Source: an uncultured Parabacteroides sp. (GTDB lineage: Bacteria; Bacteroidota; Bacteroidia; Bacteroidales; Tannerellaceae). From it: a DNA stretch of 64,000 nucleotides. The stretch is from NCBI RefSeq assembly GCF_905196875.1, contig NZ_CAJJWO010000005.1:62001-126000 (forward strand), written 5' to 3'. The notes below the pieces were generated by a model, which saw nothing but the letters and a program-made list of their open reading frames with translations, was not told the origin of the DNA and searched no databases. The stretch's first letter is position 1; each line of letters starts with the position of its first letter. Shown here one piece after another: positions 1 through 8,446 of this stretch. The translations under genes and the position numbers were made by a program.

Positions 1-655
1 ACCTCAAGGTGGCAAAGGCATCCTGCTGGGTGGCGTGCCGGGAGTGAAACCTGCCCGCGTATTGGTGCTGGGTGGCGGTATCGTCGGACATAATGCCGCA
101 TTGATGGCTGCCGGAATGGGTGCCGACGTCACCATTGCCGACATCTCCCTGCCCCGTCTGCGCTATCTTGACGAGATCATGCCGGCAAACGTGAAAACGC
201 TTTATTCGTCTACCCATAACATAGAAACGGAACTTCCCGCCACCGACCTCGTGATCGGCGCCGTGCTGATCCCCGGAGCAAAGGCTCCTCATCTGGTGAC
301 CAGAGATATGCTGTCGCTGATGAACCCCGGCAGCGTATTGGTAGACGTAGCTATCGACCAGGGCGGTTGCTTCGAGACTTCGCACCCGACCACGCATGCC
401 GATCCGATTTACACTGTCGACAACATCGTTCATTATTGTGTAGCCAACATTCCGGGAGCCGTTCCGCAGACTTCCACACTGGCATTAACGAATGCCACGC
501 TACCCTATGTCCTGAAACTGGCGGACAAAGGATGGAAAACGGCCTGTAAAGAAGATAAAAGCCTGTTCCTCGGATTGAATATTGTTGAAGGCCAAATCGT
601 CTATCCGGCTGTTGCCGAAGCTTTCGGATTACCTTGTTATCCGACTGTATTATAG
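1..655 (+). CDS. ald: Alanine dehydrogenase, C-terminal part (5' truncated by window)
   Basis: Oxidative deamination of L-alanine to pyruvate with NAD+, cytoplasmic. The reading frame is open from base 2 to the window edge, so the gene begins outside the window. Visible are the run GGVPGVKPARVLVLGGGIVG (NAD-binding Rossmann glycine loop), the following acidic strand end (TIADIS), and the late motif IPGAVPQTSTLALTNATLPY, all typical of the alanine dehydrogenase/transhydrogenase-alpha family. The C-terminus has the usual family length after the Rossmann fold. A strong hairpin terminator follows at once, so this is the end of a transcript. Family certain; substrate alanine is inferred from similarity to Ald rather than PntA, which would continue into membrane segments. 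Confidence 0.93.
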   Translation, partial: PQGGKGILLGGVPGVKPARVLVLGGGIVGHNAALMAAGMGADVTIADISLPRLRYLDEIMPANVKTLYSSTHNIETELPATDLVIGAVLIPGAKAPHLVTRDMLSLMNPGSVLVDVAIDQGGCFETSHPTTHADPIYTVDNIVHYCVANIPGAVPQTSTLALTNATLPYVLKLADKGWKTACKEDKSLFLGLNIVEGQIVYPAVAEAFGLPCYPTVL

Positions 656-669
656 TAAAGCAAATAGGC

Positions 670-717
670 AGATTATACGAAATCCTTCAGTTACAAGGCT
701 CGTATAATCTGTTTTTT
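670..717 (+). terminator. Rho-independent terminator after ald
   Basis: An 11-bp perfect inverted repeat (AGATTATACGA / TCGTATAATCT, 670-680 and 700-710) is followed by G and six T residues. Confidence 0.85.
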
Positions 718-840
718 CTTACCGAACGAAAGATTTCTCTTTCCCTTATAATTCTAAAAAGATGTAAAATTGCTTTGATACTTATATCATGGTTACTAAC
801 TTAGCGCATCATATAATTAAAATTAAATCGTTTAACAACC

Positions 841-1560
841 ATGAAGAAAATTGTTTTGCTATTGGCTTTTTGCCTAAGTATTGGAAATTTATTTGCTCAA
901 GACGCTGATAAACTGCGTGATGAAGGGGATGCAGCTTTAAAAGCGAAAAACTATGCAGAAGCTTTTACAAAGTACGACGCGTTCCTTAAACAGACGAACA
1001 ACGAAGACGCCGACCGCGTTTTCAATTGCGGTTATGCAGCTTTCCAGGCCAAGAAATATGAAGATGCCGTAAAATATTACGACCTGGCCATTCAGAAGAA
1101 TAAAAACGTTGACGATGCCTATACAGGTAAAGCAATGTCATTACGTAACCTCAATAAACCGGTCGAATTTACCGCAACTGTCGAAGCAGGCCTGAAGGTT
1201 AAACCGGGCGACGCAAATCTGGAAAAATTGCTTTACGGATATTGTATGAAGCAGGCACAAGCTGCACAGAAAGCCGGTAAGGTTGCCGATGCAGAAGAGC
1301 TGTTTAAAGATGTTTTGATCGTCAGCAATGCAAAGTATAAGGGAAATGCCCTTTACAGCTTAGGAGCTATGTATTACAACGAAGGTGCAAAGATCCTGGC
1401 AGCAGCTACCGATCCTGCAAAATACGAAGCAGAAAAGGACAAAGCAGACGTACAGATGAAAAAGGCTAAAGAATATCTGGAACAAGCGCTAGCAATCAAT
1501 GCTGCCGATGCTAATTCAAAGAAAATCCTTGATTCTATCAACGAAACGTTAGCAAAATAA
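841..1560 (+). CDS. Secreted tetratricopeptide-repeat protein
   Basis: 239 aa. Residues 1-20 form a signal peptide (basic MKK, hydrophobic LLLAFCLSIGNLFA, cut before Q). The mature part is a chain of TPR helices: residues about 24-55 (DEGDAALKAKNYAEAFTKYD), 60-90 (GYAAFQAKKYEDAVKYYDLA) and 130-230, the last containing KEYLEQALAINAADANSKK. Probably periplasmic or surface-side scaffold; no enzyme domain is seen. It stands alone between two terminators, so it is a single-gene transcript. Partner unknown. TPR assignment is direct from the repeat pattern (W/L-G-Y-A-F-P spacing); role not inferable. Confidence 0.85.
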   Translation: MKKIVLLLAFCLSIGNLFAQDADKLRDEGDAALKAKNYAEAFTKYDAFLKQTNNEDADRVFNCGYAAFQAKKYEDAVKYYDLAIQKNKNVDDAYTGKAMSLRNLNKPVEFTATVEAGLKVKPGDANLEKLLYGYCMKQAQAAQKAGKVADAEELFKDVLIVSNAKYKGNALYSLGAMYYNEGAKILAAATDPAKYEAEKDKADVQMKKAKEYLEQALAINAADANSKKILDSINETLAK

Positions 1561-1583
1561 GTTACTATCAGTTTCCATAAATA

Positions 1584-1620
1584 AAAAACTCCCGGTATCA
1601 GTAGGATACCGGGAGTTTTT
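1584..1620. terminator. Bidirectional terminator between the TPR gene and rseP
   Basis: A 16-bp perfect stem (AAAAACTCCCGGTATC and its complement around AGTAG) with A-run on one side and T-run on the other. It serves the plus-strand TPR gene and the minus-strand rseP operon. Confidence 0.9.
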
Positions 1621-1636
1621 ATATTTTAAATATTAC

Positions 1637-2971
1637 TTACTTGAAAATAAGACGGAATATATCGTTACCATTTGCATAGATAAGCAAAGCGAACAAGAGG
1701 AACATACCTGTGATCTGTGCATATTCCAGAAACTTGTCGCTCGGCTTGCGGCGGGCGATCACTTCATAGAGCAGAAACATCACATGTCCGCCGTCCAATG
1801 CCGGAATAGGTAATATATTCATAAAGGCAAGGATGATTGAAAGGAATGCTGTACGTTGCCAGAACACTTTCCAATCCCAGGTTGCAGGGAACATACCGCC
1901 GATCGTACCGAAACCACCTAAACTGGAGGCTCCTTCTTTTGTAAAGACATACTTCATATCATTTACATATCCTTTTAGAGTATTCACTCCTAAACGGATA
2001 CCTGCAGGAAACGACTCGAAGAAGCCATATCTAATAGTCTGCGTCTGGTAGAAATCCAACGGAGTCTTGGCATAGATACCCAGTTTACCTTCTGCATTCG
2101 TATGAACCGGTAAAGACATTTCCTGACCGTTACGGTAGAAACCGACTTCTATTTCCTTCCCTTTATTATCAGCCAACAACTTCGATGCGTCATAATAAGT
2201 CGGTGTAATCACACCGTTGATCGAAACGATACTGTCGTTGGGCTGCAAACCGGCATCCCGGGCCGGCGAATCAGCGTCAGGGAGTTCCCTTACCACCATC
2301 GGTATCGGGAAATTGTTTGCATCTACAAAACCGTCTTTGTTACGCATCATACGTTGCATCATATCGTCCGGCATCGGGATCACAGTCTCAACGCCATTAC
2401 GCAAAACCGTTACATTTTGTGCCTCTACAACCTGACGTAAAGAAAACTCATCCAGACGATCCAATGGTTCAGCGTCAGCATACAGAAGAACGTCTCCATC
2501 CTGGAAACCGACATCTTTCATCGTTTCGCTGTAATACATACCGTGTGTTATATTCTTCAGCGGCAGATACGTCTCACCCCAGGTGTAAAGCACCATCGAA
2601 TAGATAAACAAAGCCAACAGGAAGTTGAATAAAACACCCGCAGTCATGATCATTAAACGCTGACCGGCAGGCTTAGAACGGAATTCATACGGTTTGGCAG
2701 GCTGAGCCATCTGCTCTTTATCCATGCTCTCATCGATCATCCCGGAAATCTTGCAATAACCACCCAACGGCAACCAGCCGATGCCATATTCCGTTTCGCT
2801 ATTCTTCGGTTTAAACCTGAAGAGTGCAAACCACGCGTCGAAGAAAAGGTAGAACTTCTCAACCCGGACCTTAAAGATACGGGCAAAGATAAAGTGCCCG
2901 AACTCGTGGACAAGGACTAATATCGATAAGCTCAAGATGAGCTGTAACGCCTTAATTAAAAATGTCTCCAT
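1637..2971 (-). CDS. rseP: RseP-type site-2 zinc metalloprotease (M50)
   Basis: 444 aa intramembrane protease. It normally cleaves a membrane anchor such as an anti-sigma factor after a first periplasmic cut. Seen here: first membrane helix with the zinc motif H22-E-F-G-H26, a second hydrophobic segment near residues 105-130 (MIMTAGVLFNFLLALFIYSM), PDZ-like regions around 155-205 and 225-300 (DAGLQPNDSIVSINGV), and the third metal-ligand helix NILPIPALDGGH near 385-397 followed by a last membrane helix. Length fits the family. It is the last gene of the operon that starts at 7586, 55 bp after dxr, the same order as in other Bacteroidales. Substrate not evident. Confidence 0.95.
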   Translation of the reverse strand: METFLIKALQLILSLSILVLVHEFGHFIFARIFKVRVEKFYLFFDAWFALFRFKPKNSETEYGIGWLPLGGYCKISGMIDESMDKEQMAQPAKPYEFRSKPAGQRLMIMTAGVLFNFLLALFIYSMVLYTWGETYLPLKNITHGMYYSETMKDVGFQDGDVLLYADAEPLDRLDEFSLRQVVEAQNVTVLRNGVETVIPMPDDMMQRMMRNKDGFVDANNFPIPMVVRELPDADSPARDAGLQPNDSIVSINGVITPTYYDASKLLADNKGKEIEVGFYRNGQEMSLPVHTNAEGKLGIYAKTPLDFYQTQTIRYGFFESFPAGIRLGVNTLKGYVNDMKYVFTKEGASSLGGFGTIGGMFPATWDWKVFWQRTAFLSIILAFMNILPIPALDGGHVMFLLYEVIARRKPSDKFLEYAQITGMFLLFALLIYANGNDIFRLIFK

Positions 2972-3026
2972 CTATTGTTTGTCTGTATTAATTTATTTCT
3001 TTTTACTCATATATTTGTTCTGTATC

Positions 3027-4190
3027 CTATCTGCCGATTGTCTCCATAACAGCCGTCGCGATCCGGCGCGCTTCCGCATCGGTCGCCACATAGTCTTCAT
3101 ACGTGGGAGCAGTGATGAAGGAAACCTTTTCCATTGTCTTTTCAATCACATCGCTCATTTGCAGGAAACCGATTGCATCACGCAGAAAGGCGGCTACCAC
3201 TATCTCGTTCGCCGCATTCAGTATGCAAGGCATATTTCCTCCCTTGCGGATCGCATCGAATGCAAAGGCAAGATTGCGGAAACGTGTCATGTCGGGCTCC
3301 TCGAACGTCAGAGTGGAATATTGATTGAAATCCAGGCGCGGCGCTTTGCTCGTCAACCGCTTCGGATAAGAAAAGGCGTAACTGATAGGCAGCTTCATAT
3401 CCGGGATACCCAGCTGTGCCATGACGGCACCATCCTCGAATTGCACCATCGAATGGATAACAGACTGCGGATGCACCACAACCTGTATCTGTTCGGGGGT
3501 CACACCGAACAGCCATTTCGCTTCGATCATTTCAAACCCTTTATTCATCATAGAGGCTGAATCGATCGTTACCTTTGCTCCCATCGTCCAGTTCGGATGT
3601 TTCAGGGCCTGCGCCTTGGTCACCACAGCCAACTCTTCCATCGTCTTTGTACGGAACGGGCCGCCGGATGCGGTAAGCAATATCTTTTCGACCGGATTCT
3701 CCCACTCTCCTGCTAAACACTGGAAAATAGCCGAATGTTCAGAGTCGACGGGTAAAACCGGCACTTTATATTCTGTGGCCAGCGAAGTGACCAACTCACC
3801 TGCCACCACCAATGTTTCTTTATTGGCCAACGCAATCGCTTTACCAGCCTTAATGGCTGCAATCGTCGGCTTCAGGCCGGAATATCCTACCATGGCAGTC
3901 AGTACCATGTCGATCGGTTCCGACTGCACTACCTGGGCAATCGCATCCGAACCGGCCCAAACCTTTATAGGTAAGTCCTCGAGCGCCTCCTTCAATTCGG
4001 GGTATTTCTGTTCGTTGGCGATGACTACCACCTCGGGCATATATTTACGTGCCTGGTTGATCAGTAAATCTACCTGGTTATTGGCTGTCAGGGCATAAAC
4101 GTCGAACAAGTCAGCATGTTCGCTGATCACCTCCAACGCTTGTGTCCCGATAGAACCGGTAGAACCTAATATGGCTAAACTTCTTTTCAT
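3027..4190 (-). CDS. dxr: 1-deoxy-D-xylulose 5-phosphate reductoisomerase
   Basis: 387 aa cytoplasmic enzyme converting DXP to 2-C-methyl-D-erythritol 4-phosphate with NADPH, second step of the MEP isoprenoid pathway. Seen: N-terminal NADPH motif GSTGSIGTQALEVI (residues 9-22), ALANKETLVVAG, the metal site with PVDSEHSAIFQCL, LTASGGPFRT, and HPNWTMGAKVTIDSASMMNK carrying the substrate-binding loop. Full family length. Start is the ATG seven bases after the stop of the upstream M23 gene, implying translational coupling. Isoprenoid precursors feed undecaprenyl phosphate, which matches the cell-envelope theme of the operon. Confidence 0.97.
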   Translation of the reverse strand: MKRSLAILGSTGSIGTQALEVISEHADLFDVYALTANNQVDLLINQARKYMPEVVVIANEQKYPELKEALEDLPIKVWAGSDAIAQVVQSEPIDMVLTAMVGYSGLKPTIAAIKAGKAIALANKETLVVAGELVTSLATEYKVPVLPVDSEHSAIFQCLAGEWENPVEKILLTASGGPFRTKTMEELAVVTKAQALKHPNWTMGAKVTIDSASMMNKGFEMIEAKWLFGVTPEQIQVVVHPQSVIHSMVQFEDGAVMAQLGIPDMKLPISYAFSYPKRLTSKAPRLDFNQYSTLTFEEPDMTRFRNLAFAFDAIRKGGNMPCILNAANEIVVAAFLRDAIGFLQMSDVIEKTMEKVSFITAPTYEDYVATDAEARRIATAVMETIGR

Positions 4191-4196
4191 GGATAC

Positions 4197-5069
4197 TTAA
4201 AATGCTATGTATTCTTCAGGATTGACCGGATTACCTTTATACCACAACTCGAAATGAAGATGCGGGCCGGTAGACAATTTCCCTGTATTACCGACTAAAG
4301 CGATTGCTTCACCGGCAACCACATGGTCACCAATCTCCTTCAGTAATAATTCATTATGTTTATAAACGGACAGGAAACCGTTTTTGTGCTGCAACTGAAT
4401 CACATTTCCGAAATTCGGATCGAAGCCGGTGAAAACCACCGTTCCGTCCAACGTTGCCAGAACGCTTTCTTTTGGCGCTGCCACCAGGTCTACCCCGAAA
4501 TGGCGGGTATCCGCTTCATAATGCGAAGACACGACACCGTTCACCGGCTTATAGAAAAAGACCCCGTCGGTAGGAACCGGATTGGGGTTCAATACCGTCA
4601 GATTATACTTTTCTTCTTCTTCAAAGTTCTTTACAAATTTCTCTTCCGATTTGGTACGGGGAATTTCATAGTTGGCATCCACATGTGCCAGTGAATCTAT
4701 CTGACGAATGGAATCGAGCTCGATGGTTCCCGACAGGATACCGGCCACGTTTTCCAGATAAAGAGACTGGATAGAGATCATCCGTTCCAGCGAATCGGCC
4801 CGCAGAGCATTCTGCATGATCTCCTTACGTATTTCCACATCCAGATACCCCGGCAGATAGTTACGTATCGGTGTCTTGATAATGATCAGGGCGGTTACAG
4901 CAATCAGGAAGAAAGCAAACAAGGCAAGTGTCAGAAAAGCGGATAATTGCGACAAACGGAAAGACCATACTTCTTCGAGCGTCGTTTCGTTGAAAAAAGA
5001 CAGCTTGTATTTAAACCGAATCCGGTGCCAGAATGATTTCTTATTGTTCTTTCGTTGTTTTCGTGCCAT
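4197..5069 (-). CDS. M23 (LytM) family peptidase, membrane anchored
   Basis: 290 aa. Basic N-terminus (KQRKNNKKSFWHR), one membrane helix around residues 42-65 (FLTLALFAFFLIAVTALIII), a helical linker, then a LytM/M23 domain from about 165 to the end. Zinc/catalytic residues are present: H and D in RHFGVDLVA, and the HLH of GPHLHFELWYKG near 270. Such enzymes cut peptide cross-bridges of peptidoglycan; with complete zinc ligands it is probably active rather than a degenerate activator. Sits 6 bp before dxr in the murA-rimM-rseP operon. A role in cell-wall remodelling is inferred from family and context. Confidence 0.9.
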   Translation of the reverse strand: MARKQRKNNKKSFWHRIRFKYKLSFFNETTLEEVWSFRLSQLSAFLTLALFAFFLIAVTALIIIKTPIRNYLPGYLDVEIRKEIMQNALRADSLERMISIQSLYLENVAGILSGTIELDSIRQIDSLAHVDANYEIPRTKSEEKFVKNFEEEEKYNLTVLNPNPVPTDGVFFYKPVNGVVSSHYEADTRHFGVDLVAAPKESVLATLDGTVVFTGFDPNFGNVIQLQHKNGFLSVYKHNELLLKEIGDHVVAGEAIALVGNTGKLSTGPHLHFELWYKGNPVNPEEYIAF

Positions 5070-5140
5070 GTTTTTATGTTAAAACGCAAAAGTAACAAAA
5101 ACCGTATCGACACGGGCATTGTTTACTCTAATTAACGTTT

Positions 5141-5662
5141 TTATAAATCAAGCAAACCTTCGGGCACAGAAACCTGAAGCGTTTTGTTATCATGATCTGC
5201 AGAGGTAATCAGTTCTTCTGCGGCCGGAAGGAGCAGTTCTTCTCCGTTATGGTCGATCTGCAAAAGAACGTTGATCGTCGTTTCGTCTACATCGGTTATT
5301 TTACCGAGCTCACCGTGATGTTCGTCGATGACGGTGTAACCGATAAAGCTGTCCCATGTCATATCACCAACCAGATCATCTTCATCGACGGCATCCAGCA
5401 GGAAGAATACTTCCCGGTTGGTAAACTCGCGGGCGGCTTTCTCGTCGTTCACATTTTCCAGTTTCAACAGGATGACCGTATCGGTCTTATACCGGTATTC
5501 TTCTACAAAGAACGGCACCAGGATACCATCTATTTCACAGATCACGCAAGGGTCTTCCGCTTCATCGAACACGTCACTGTTCGTCACCAGCGAGATTTCT
5601 CCTTTAATGCCGTGGGGTTTGGCAAACACTCCGATCTTAAAAACTTCTTCTTTTTTTATCAT
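5141..5662 (-). CDS. rimM: Ribosome maturation factor RimM
   Basis: 16S rRNA processing factor that helps assemble the 30S head by contacting S19. 173 aa from the chosen ATG (MIKKEEVFKIG). A TTG further upstream at 5677 would overlap the murA stop and add five residues; I prefer the ATG because family members begin right at the KIGVFAKPHGIKGE strand. N-terminal RimM barrel covers about 5-85, followed by the PRC-barrel-like C-terminal half with DSFIGYTVIDE and LLPAAEELI. Lies directly after murA in the same operon. Confidence 0.93.
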   Translation of the reverse strand: MIKKEEVFKIGVFAKPHGIKGEISLVTNSDVFDEAEDPCVICEIDGILVPFFVEEYRYKTDTVILLKLENVNDEKAAREFTNREVFFLLDAVDEDDLVGDMTWDSFIGYTVIDEHHGELGKITDVDETTINVLLQIDHNGEELLLPAAEELITSADHDNKTLQVSVPEGLLDL

Positions 5663-5673
5663 AACAGGGAATA

Positions 5674-6978
5674 TCAAAGCCGCGTGATACGGGCTCCTAT
5701 GTTATTCAAACGTATATCGATATTCTGATATCCACGGTCTATCTGGTCGATATTGTGGATATGGCTGGTACCTTCCGCACTCATGGCGGCGATCAACAAG
5801 GCGATTCCGGCACGTATATCCGGAGACACCATATTGGAACCGCGCAACCTGAAGCGGTTACCCAATCCGATAACCGTAGCCCGGTGAGGATCGCAAAGGA
5901 TGATCTGTGCCCCCATGTCGATCAACTTGTCGACAAAGAACAGGCGGCTTTCGAACATCTTCTGATGGATCAGCACACTCCCTACAGCCTGCGTAGCCAC
6001 TACGAGGAATACACTCAATAAGTCAGGAGTCAGTCCCGGCCAGGGTGCATCGGCAATGGTCATGATAGAGCCATCGATAAAAGTATCTATTTCGTACGAG
6101 TCGTGAGTGGGGATATGGATATCGTCGCCGATCTGCTCGACGGTGATACCCAGCCGGCGGAATGACTCGGGGATAATTCCCAACTTATCATATCCGGTAT
6201 TCTTTATGGTGATGTCGGATCCGGTCATAGCGGCCATACCGATGAAACTGCCGACTTCGATCATGTCGGGAAGAATGGTATGAACGGTTCCGCCGAGCGA
6301 GTCGACACCTTTAATAGTCAATAAATTTGAGCCTACGCCTGAAATATCGGCTCCCATACGGTTAAGCATGGAAGATAACTGTTGCAGGTAGGGTTCGCAG
6401 GCGGCATTATAGATGGTGGTTGTTCCTTCGGCCAGTACGGCGGCCATCAGGATATTGGCGGTACCCGTTACTGAGGCTTCATCCAAAAGCATATAGGCAC
6501 CTTTCAGACGTTTGGCTTCTATCTCGTAGAGCTGACGTTCGGCATCGTAGCGAAAGCAGGCACCCAACTTTTGAATACCGACAAAATGGGTATCCAGGCG
6601 GCGGCGGCCGATCTTATCGCCTCCGGGTTTCGGGATCAATGCCTTGCCAAAACGGGCAACCAACGGACCGACGATCATAACCGAACCACGCAACGAACCG
6701 CTCTTACGGATGAATTCATCCGTATTCAGATAATCCAGGTCAACTGCATCTGCCTGGAAAGTATACGTTCCGGTAGCCGGATGGTCTACTTTCACTTGCA
6801 TATCGCGAAGAAGCTGTATCAGGTTATTCACGTCAAGGATATCCGGTACATTATGGATGGTTACTTTCTCCGGAGTCAACAAAACAGCGCAGATTACCTC
6901 GAGCGCTTCGTTCTTGGCACCTTGCGGAGTAATCTCCCCTGACAGTTTATATCCACCTTCTATAACAAATGAACTCAT
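5674..6978 (-). CDS. murA: UDP-N-acetylglucosamine 1-carboxyvinyltransferase (MurA), Asp variant
   Basis: 434 aa. Transfers enolpyruvate from PEP to UDP-GlcNAc, first committed step of peptidoglycan synthesis. The two-domain EPT fold is visible from GGYKLSGEITPQGAKNEAL to the C-terminal RGYQNIDIRLNNIGA. In the loop that holds the catalytic Cys of E. coli MurA (PGGCxIG), this protein has PGGDKIGRRRLDTH: Asp replaces Cys. In characterised MurA enzymes Cys-to-Asp keeps activity but removes the residue alkylated by fosfomycin, so intrinsic resistance is expected. Start overlaps the stop of the DUF4290 gene by 4 bp, indicating coupling. Confidence 0.96.
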   Translation of the reverse strand: MSSFVIEGGYKLSGEITPQGAKNEALEVICAVLLTPEKVTIHNVPDILDVNNLIQLLRDMQVKVDHPATGTYTFQADAVDLDYLNTDEFIRKSGSLRGSVMIVGPLVARFGKALIPKPGGDKIGRRRLDTHFVGIQKLGACFRYDAERQLYEIEAKRLKGAYMLLDEASVTGTANILMAAVLAEGTTTIYNAACEPYLQQLSSMLNRMGADISGVGSNLLTIKGVDSLGGTVHTILPDMIEVGSFIGMAAMTGSDITIKNTGYDKLGIIPESFRRLGITVEQIGDDIHIPTHDSYEIDTFIDGSIMTIADAPWPGLTPDLLSVFLVVATQAVGSVLIHQKMFESRLFFVDKLIDMGAQIILCDPHRATVIGLGNRFRLRGSNMVSPDIRAGIALLIAAMSAEGTSHIHNIDQIDRGYQNIDIRLNNIGARITRL

Positions 6979-7586
6979 CGGCTTTTACGGGGATAATTCT
7001 TTTTGGTGTTATTATTATTATTCCGGGCGAGGATATCGCGGCTTTCGGTCAGTTTATGTTCTTCTTCATTCAATACGATCGAACCTTCCGACATTTCGTC
7101 AAGGTCTTTGAATATCTTGCGGTCATCGACTGATTCTTTGTTCCAGGTAAGGAACGATTTCTTCATCTGGGTAGCCAACAGCTTGATTAGCTGATCCTTT
7201 TCAACACCTGCTTCCAGTTCGGTTGCCTTACGGATCATCAGCTCCAATGTCTTTCCGTAGTGACGGTAACGGATACGGTTATTGTTGTAAGGGATGCGCG
7301 GCGGACGGGCATATAGGTTTTCCTTCTTTACGATCTCGTAAGGATAATCGATATCCAGCTTAAAGTCGGCCATGATAGCCAGGTGATCCCACAAAATGTG
7401 TTTGAAATCGTTCACATCACGCAGGTGGGGAAACATGTTTCCCATAATGTTGATTATCGTATTGGCACAACGTTTCCGTTCCTCTCTGTCCTCGATTGCA
7501 ACACAATAGTCTACCATGTTCTGGATATTGCGTCCGTATTCGGGCATCACCAATTTCTTTTCTTCTGTATTATATTTCATTATCAT
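6975..7586 (-). CDS. DUF4290 family protein
   Basis: 203 aa cytoplasmic protein without signal peptide or membrane helix. The motif region PEYGRNIQNMVDYCVAIEDR, then GNMFPHLRD and HILWDHLAIMADF, is that of the Bacteroidetes-only DUF4290 family, which regularly precedes murA. Helical, basic Asn/Lys-rich C-terminus. ATG codons at 7586 and 7580 are both possible. It is the first gene of the six-gene operon and has a canonical promoter just upstream. Function unknown; context suggests a link to envelope growth or ribosome assembly, which is inference only. Confidence 0.9.
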   Translation of the reverse strand: MIMKYNTEEKKLVMPEYGRNIQNMVDYCVAIEDREERKRCANTIINIMGNMFPHLRDVNDFKHILWDHLAIMADFKLDIDYPYEIVKKENLYARPPRIPYNNNRIRYRHYGKTLELMIRKATELEAGVEKDQLIKLLATQMKKSFLTWNKESVDDRKIFKDLDEMSEGSIVLNEEEHKLTESRDILARNNNNNTKKNYPRKSR

Positions 7587-7600
7587 ATTCTTTTATCCGG

Positions 7601-7631
7601 CAAATGTACAGATTATAATTGATTTACACAA
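7601..7631 (-). promoter_or_regulatory. Bacteroides-type promoter of the DUF4290-murA-rseP operon
   Basis: On the minus strand TTG (7631-7629), 20-base spacer, TACATTTG (7608-7601), matching the primary sigma consensus of Bacteroidetes (TTTG-N19/21-TAnnTTTG). It lies 15 bp upstream of the first ATG. Confidence 0.75.
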
Positions 7632-7997
7632 GATAGAATCCAACTGCCCATTAATAACGTATTCTAAAAAAAATATGATTTAATATGGGATATGTTCGTT
7701 TGTTCAGTTTCCAAACCATTGTTAACGTATCTAAAATGATTTTTATTTATTTGCTTTCATTAATAAAGGACGGTATTTTTACAAAATCAACAGAGATTCA
7801 GGATCTCTATGAGAAATCTATTTGTCTTCATTTGACTTCACTATCTGATTTTTCTCCTTCTTTATTATTGATTTGTACTGCATGTACTGTTTGTTTTATC
7901 TTTTCCTGTTTCTCTAATCACTCAAATTTAAGTTTGTTAAAATGTAATATCGATACTTTTTAACAACGTGTATTAATCTATTTAAATTCAAAAAGTA
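7632..7997. other. AT-rich intergenic region
   Basis: About 370 bp between the divergent DUF4290 operon and the GNAT gene. It is clearly richer in A+T than its flanks. An open frame at 7685-7963 shows no family motif and a composition typical of random AT-rich translation, so I do not call a gene. No hairpin or repeat was recognised; the upstream control region of the GNAT-racemase pair must lie here. Confidence 0.6.
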
Positions 7998-8444
7998 ATG
8001 AAAGTCGAGTATTTTAACCCAAACAGAGTCCTCAAGCCTGATGAAATCCCAATGATAGCTGAATTTCTTCACAATGAACTTGAACAATATGGCGATTCGT
8101 GTAATGACATAACAAAAGCCATTTGTCATGCGATGAAGTGTACTAATGGCAATCAGAAAGGAGTTGTAGCCGTGATGTCCGATTCAAATCAGATAATAGG
8201 TGCAGCAGTTGTTAATAGCACGGGAATGGAAGACTACATTCCTGAAAATATTTTAGTTTATATTGCCATTCATCATAAATATCGAGGACACGGTTTTGGA
8301 AAACAGCTTTTGTCAGCGGTATTGAAGCAGGTAGAAGGTGACGTTGCACTCCATGTAGATCCTGTCAACCCTGCCATTCATATGTATAACAGCATAGGAT
8401 TTAAGAATAAATACATTGAGATGCGTTTATCAAGAAAGGAGTAG
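7998..8444 (+). CDS. GNAT-family N-acetyltransferase
   Basis: 148 aa, single GNAT domain. Seen: strand VVAVMSDSNQIIGAAVV, then LVYIAIHHKYRGHGFGKQLL with the acetyl-CoA pyrophosphate loop (R/Q-x-x-G-x-G/A: KYRGHGFGK), and the C-terminal VDPVNPAIHMYNSIGFKNK. Substrate not evident. The racemase-like gene starts 2 bp after its stop, with AAAGGAG at 8435-8441 acting as ribosome site, so the pair is co-translated and may act on the same amino acid. Base composition is lower in G+C than in the flanking core genes, consistent with acquisition. Confidence 0.88.
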   Translation: MKVEYFNPNRVLKPDEIPMIAEFLHNELEQYGDSCNDITKAICHAMKCTNGNQKGVVAVMSDSNQIIGAAVVNSTGMEDYIPENILVYIAIHHKYRGHGFGKQLLSAVLKQVEGDVALHVDPVNPAIHMYNSIGFKNKYIEMRLSRKE

Positions 8445-8446
8445 GA

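Noticed and set aside
3421..4098. 225-codon ORF antisense to dxr
   Set aside because: Lies wholly inside dxr on the other strand; a shadow frame without family sequence.
5663..5677. TTG start for rimM
   Set aside because: It would overlap the murA stop and adds residues not found in the family; the ATG at 5662 is directly before the conserved strand.
7685..7963. 92-codon ORF upstream of the GNAT gene
   Set aside because: AT-rich, no motif, and no ribosome site; composition fits chance translation.
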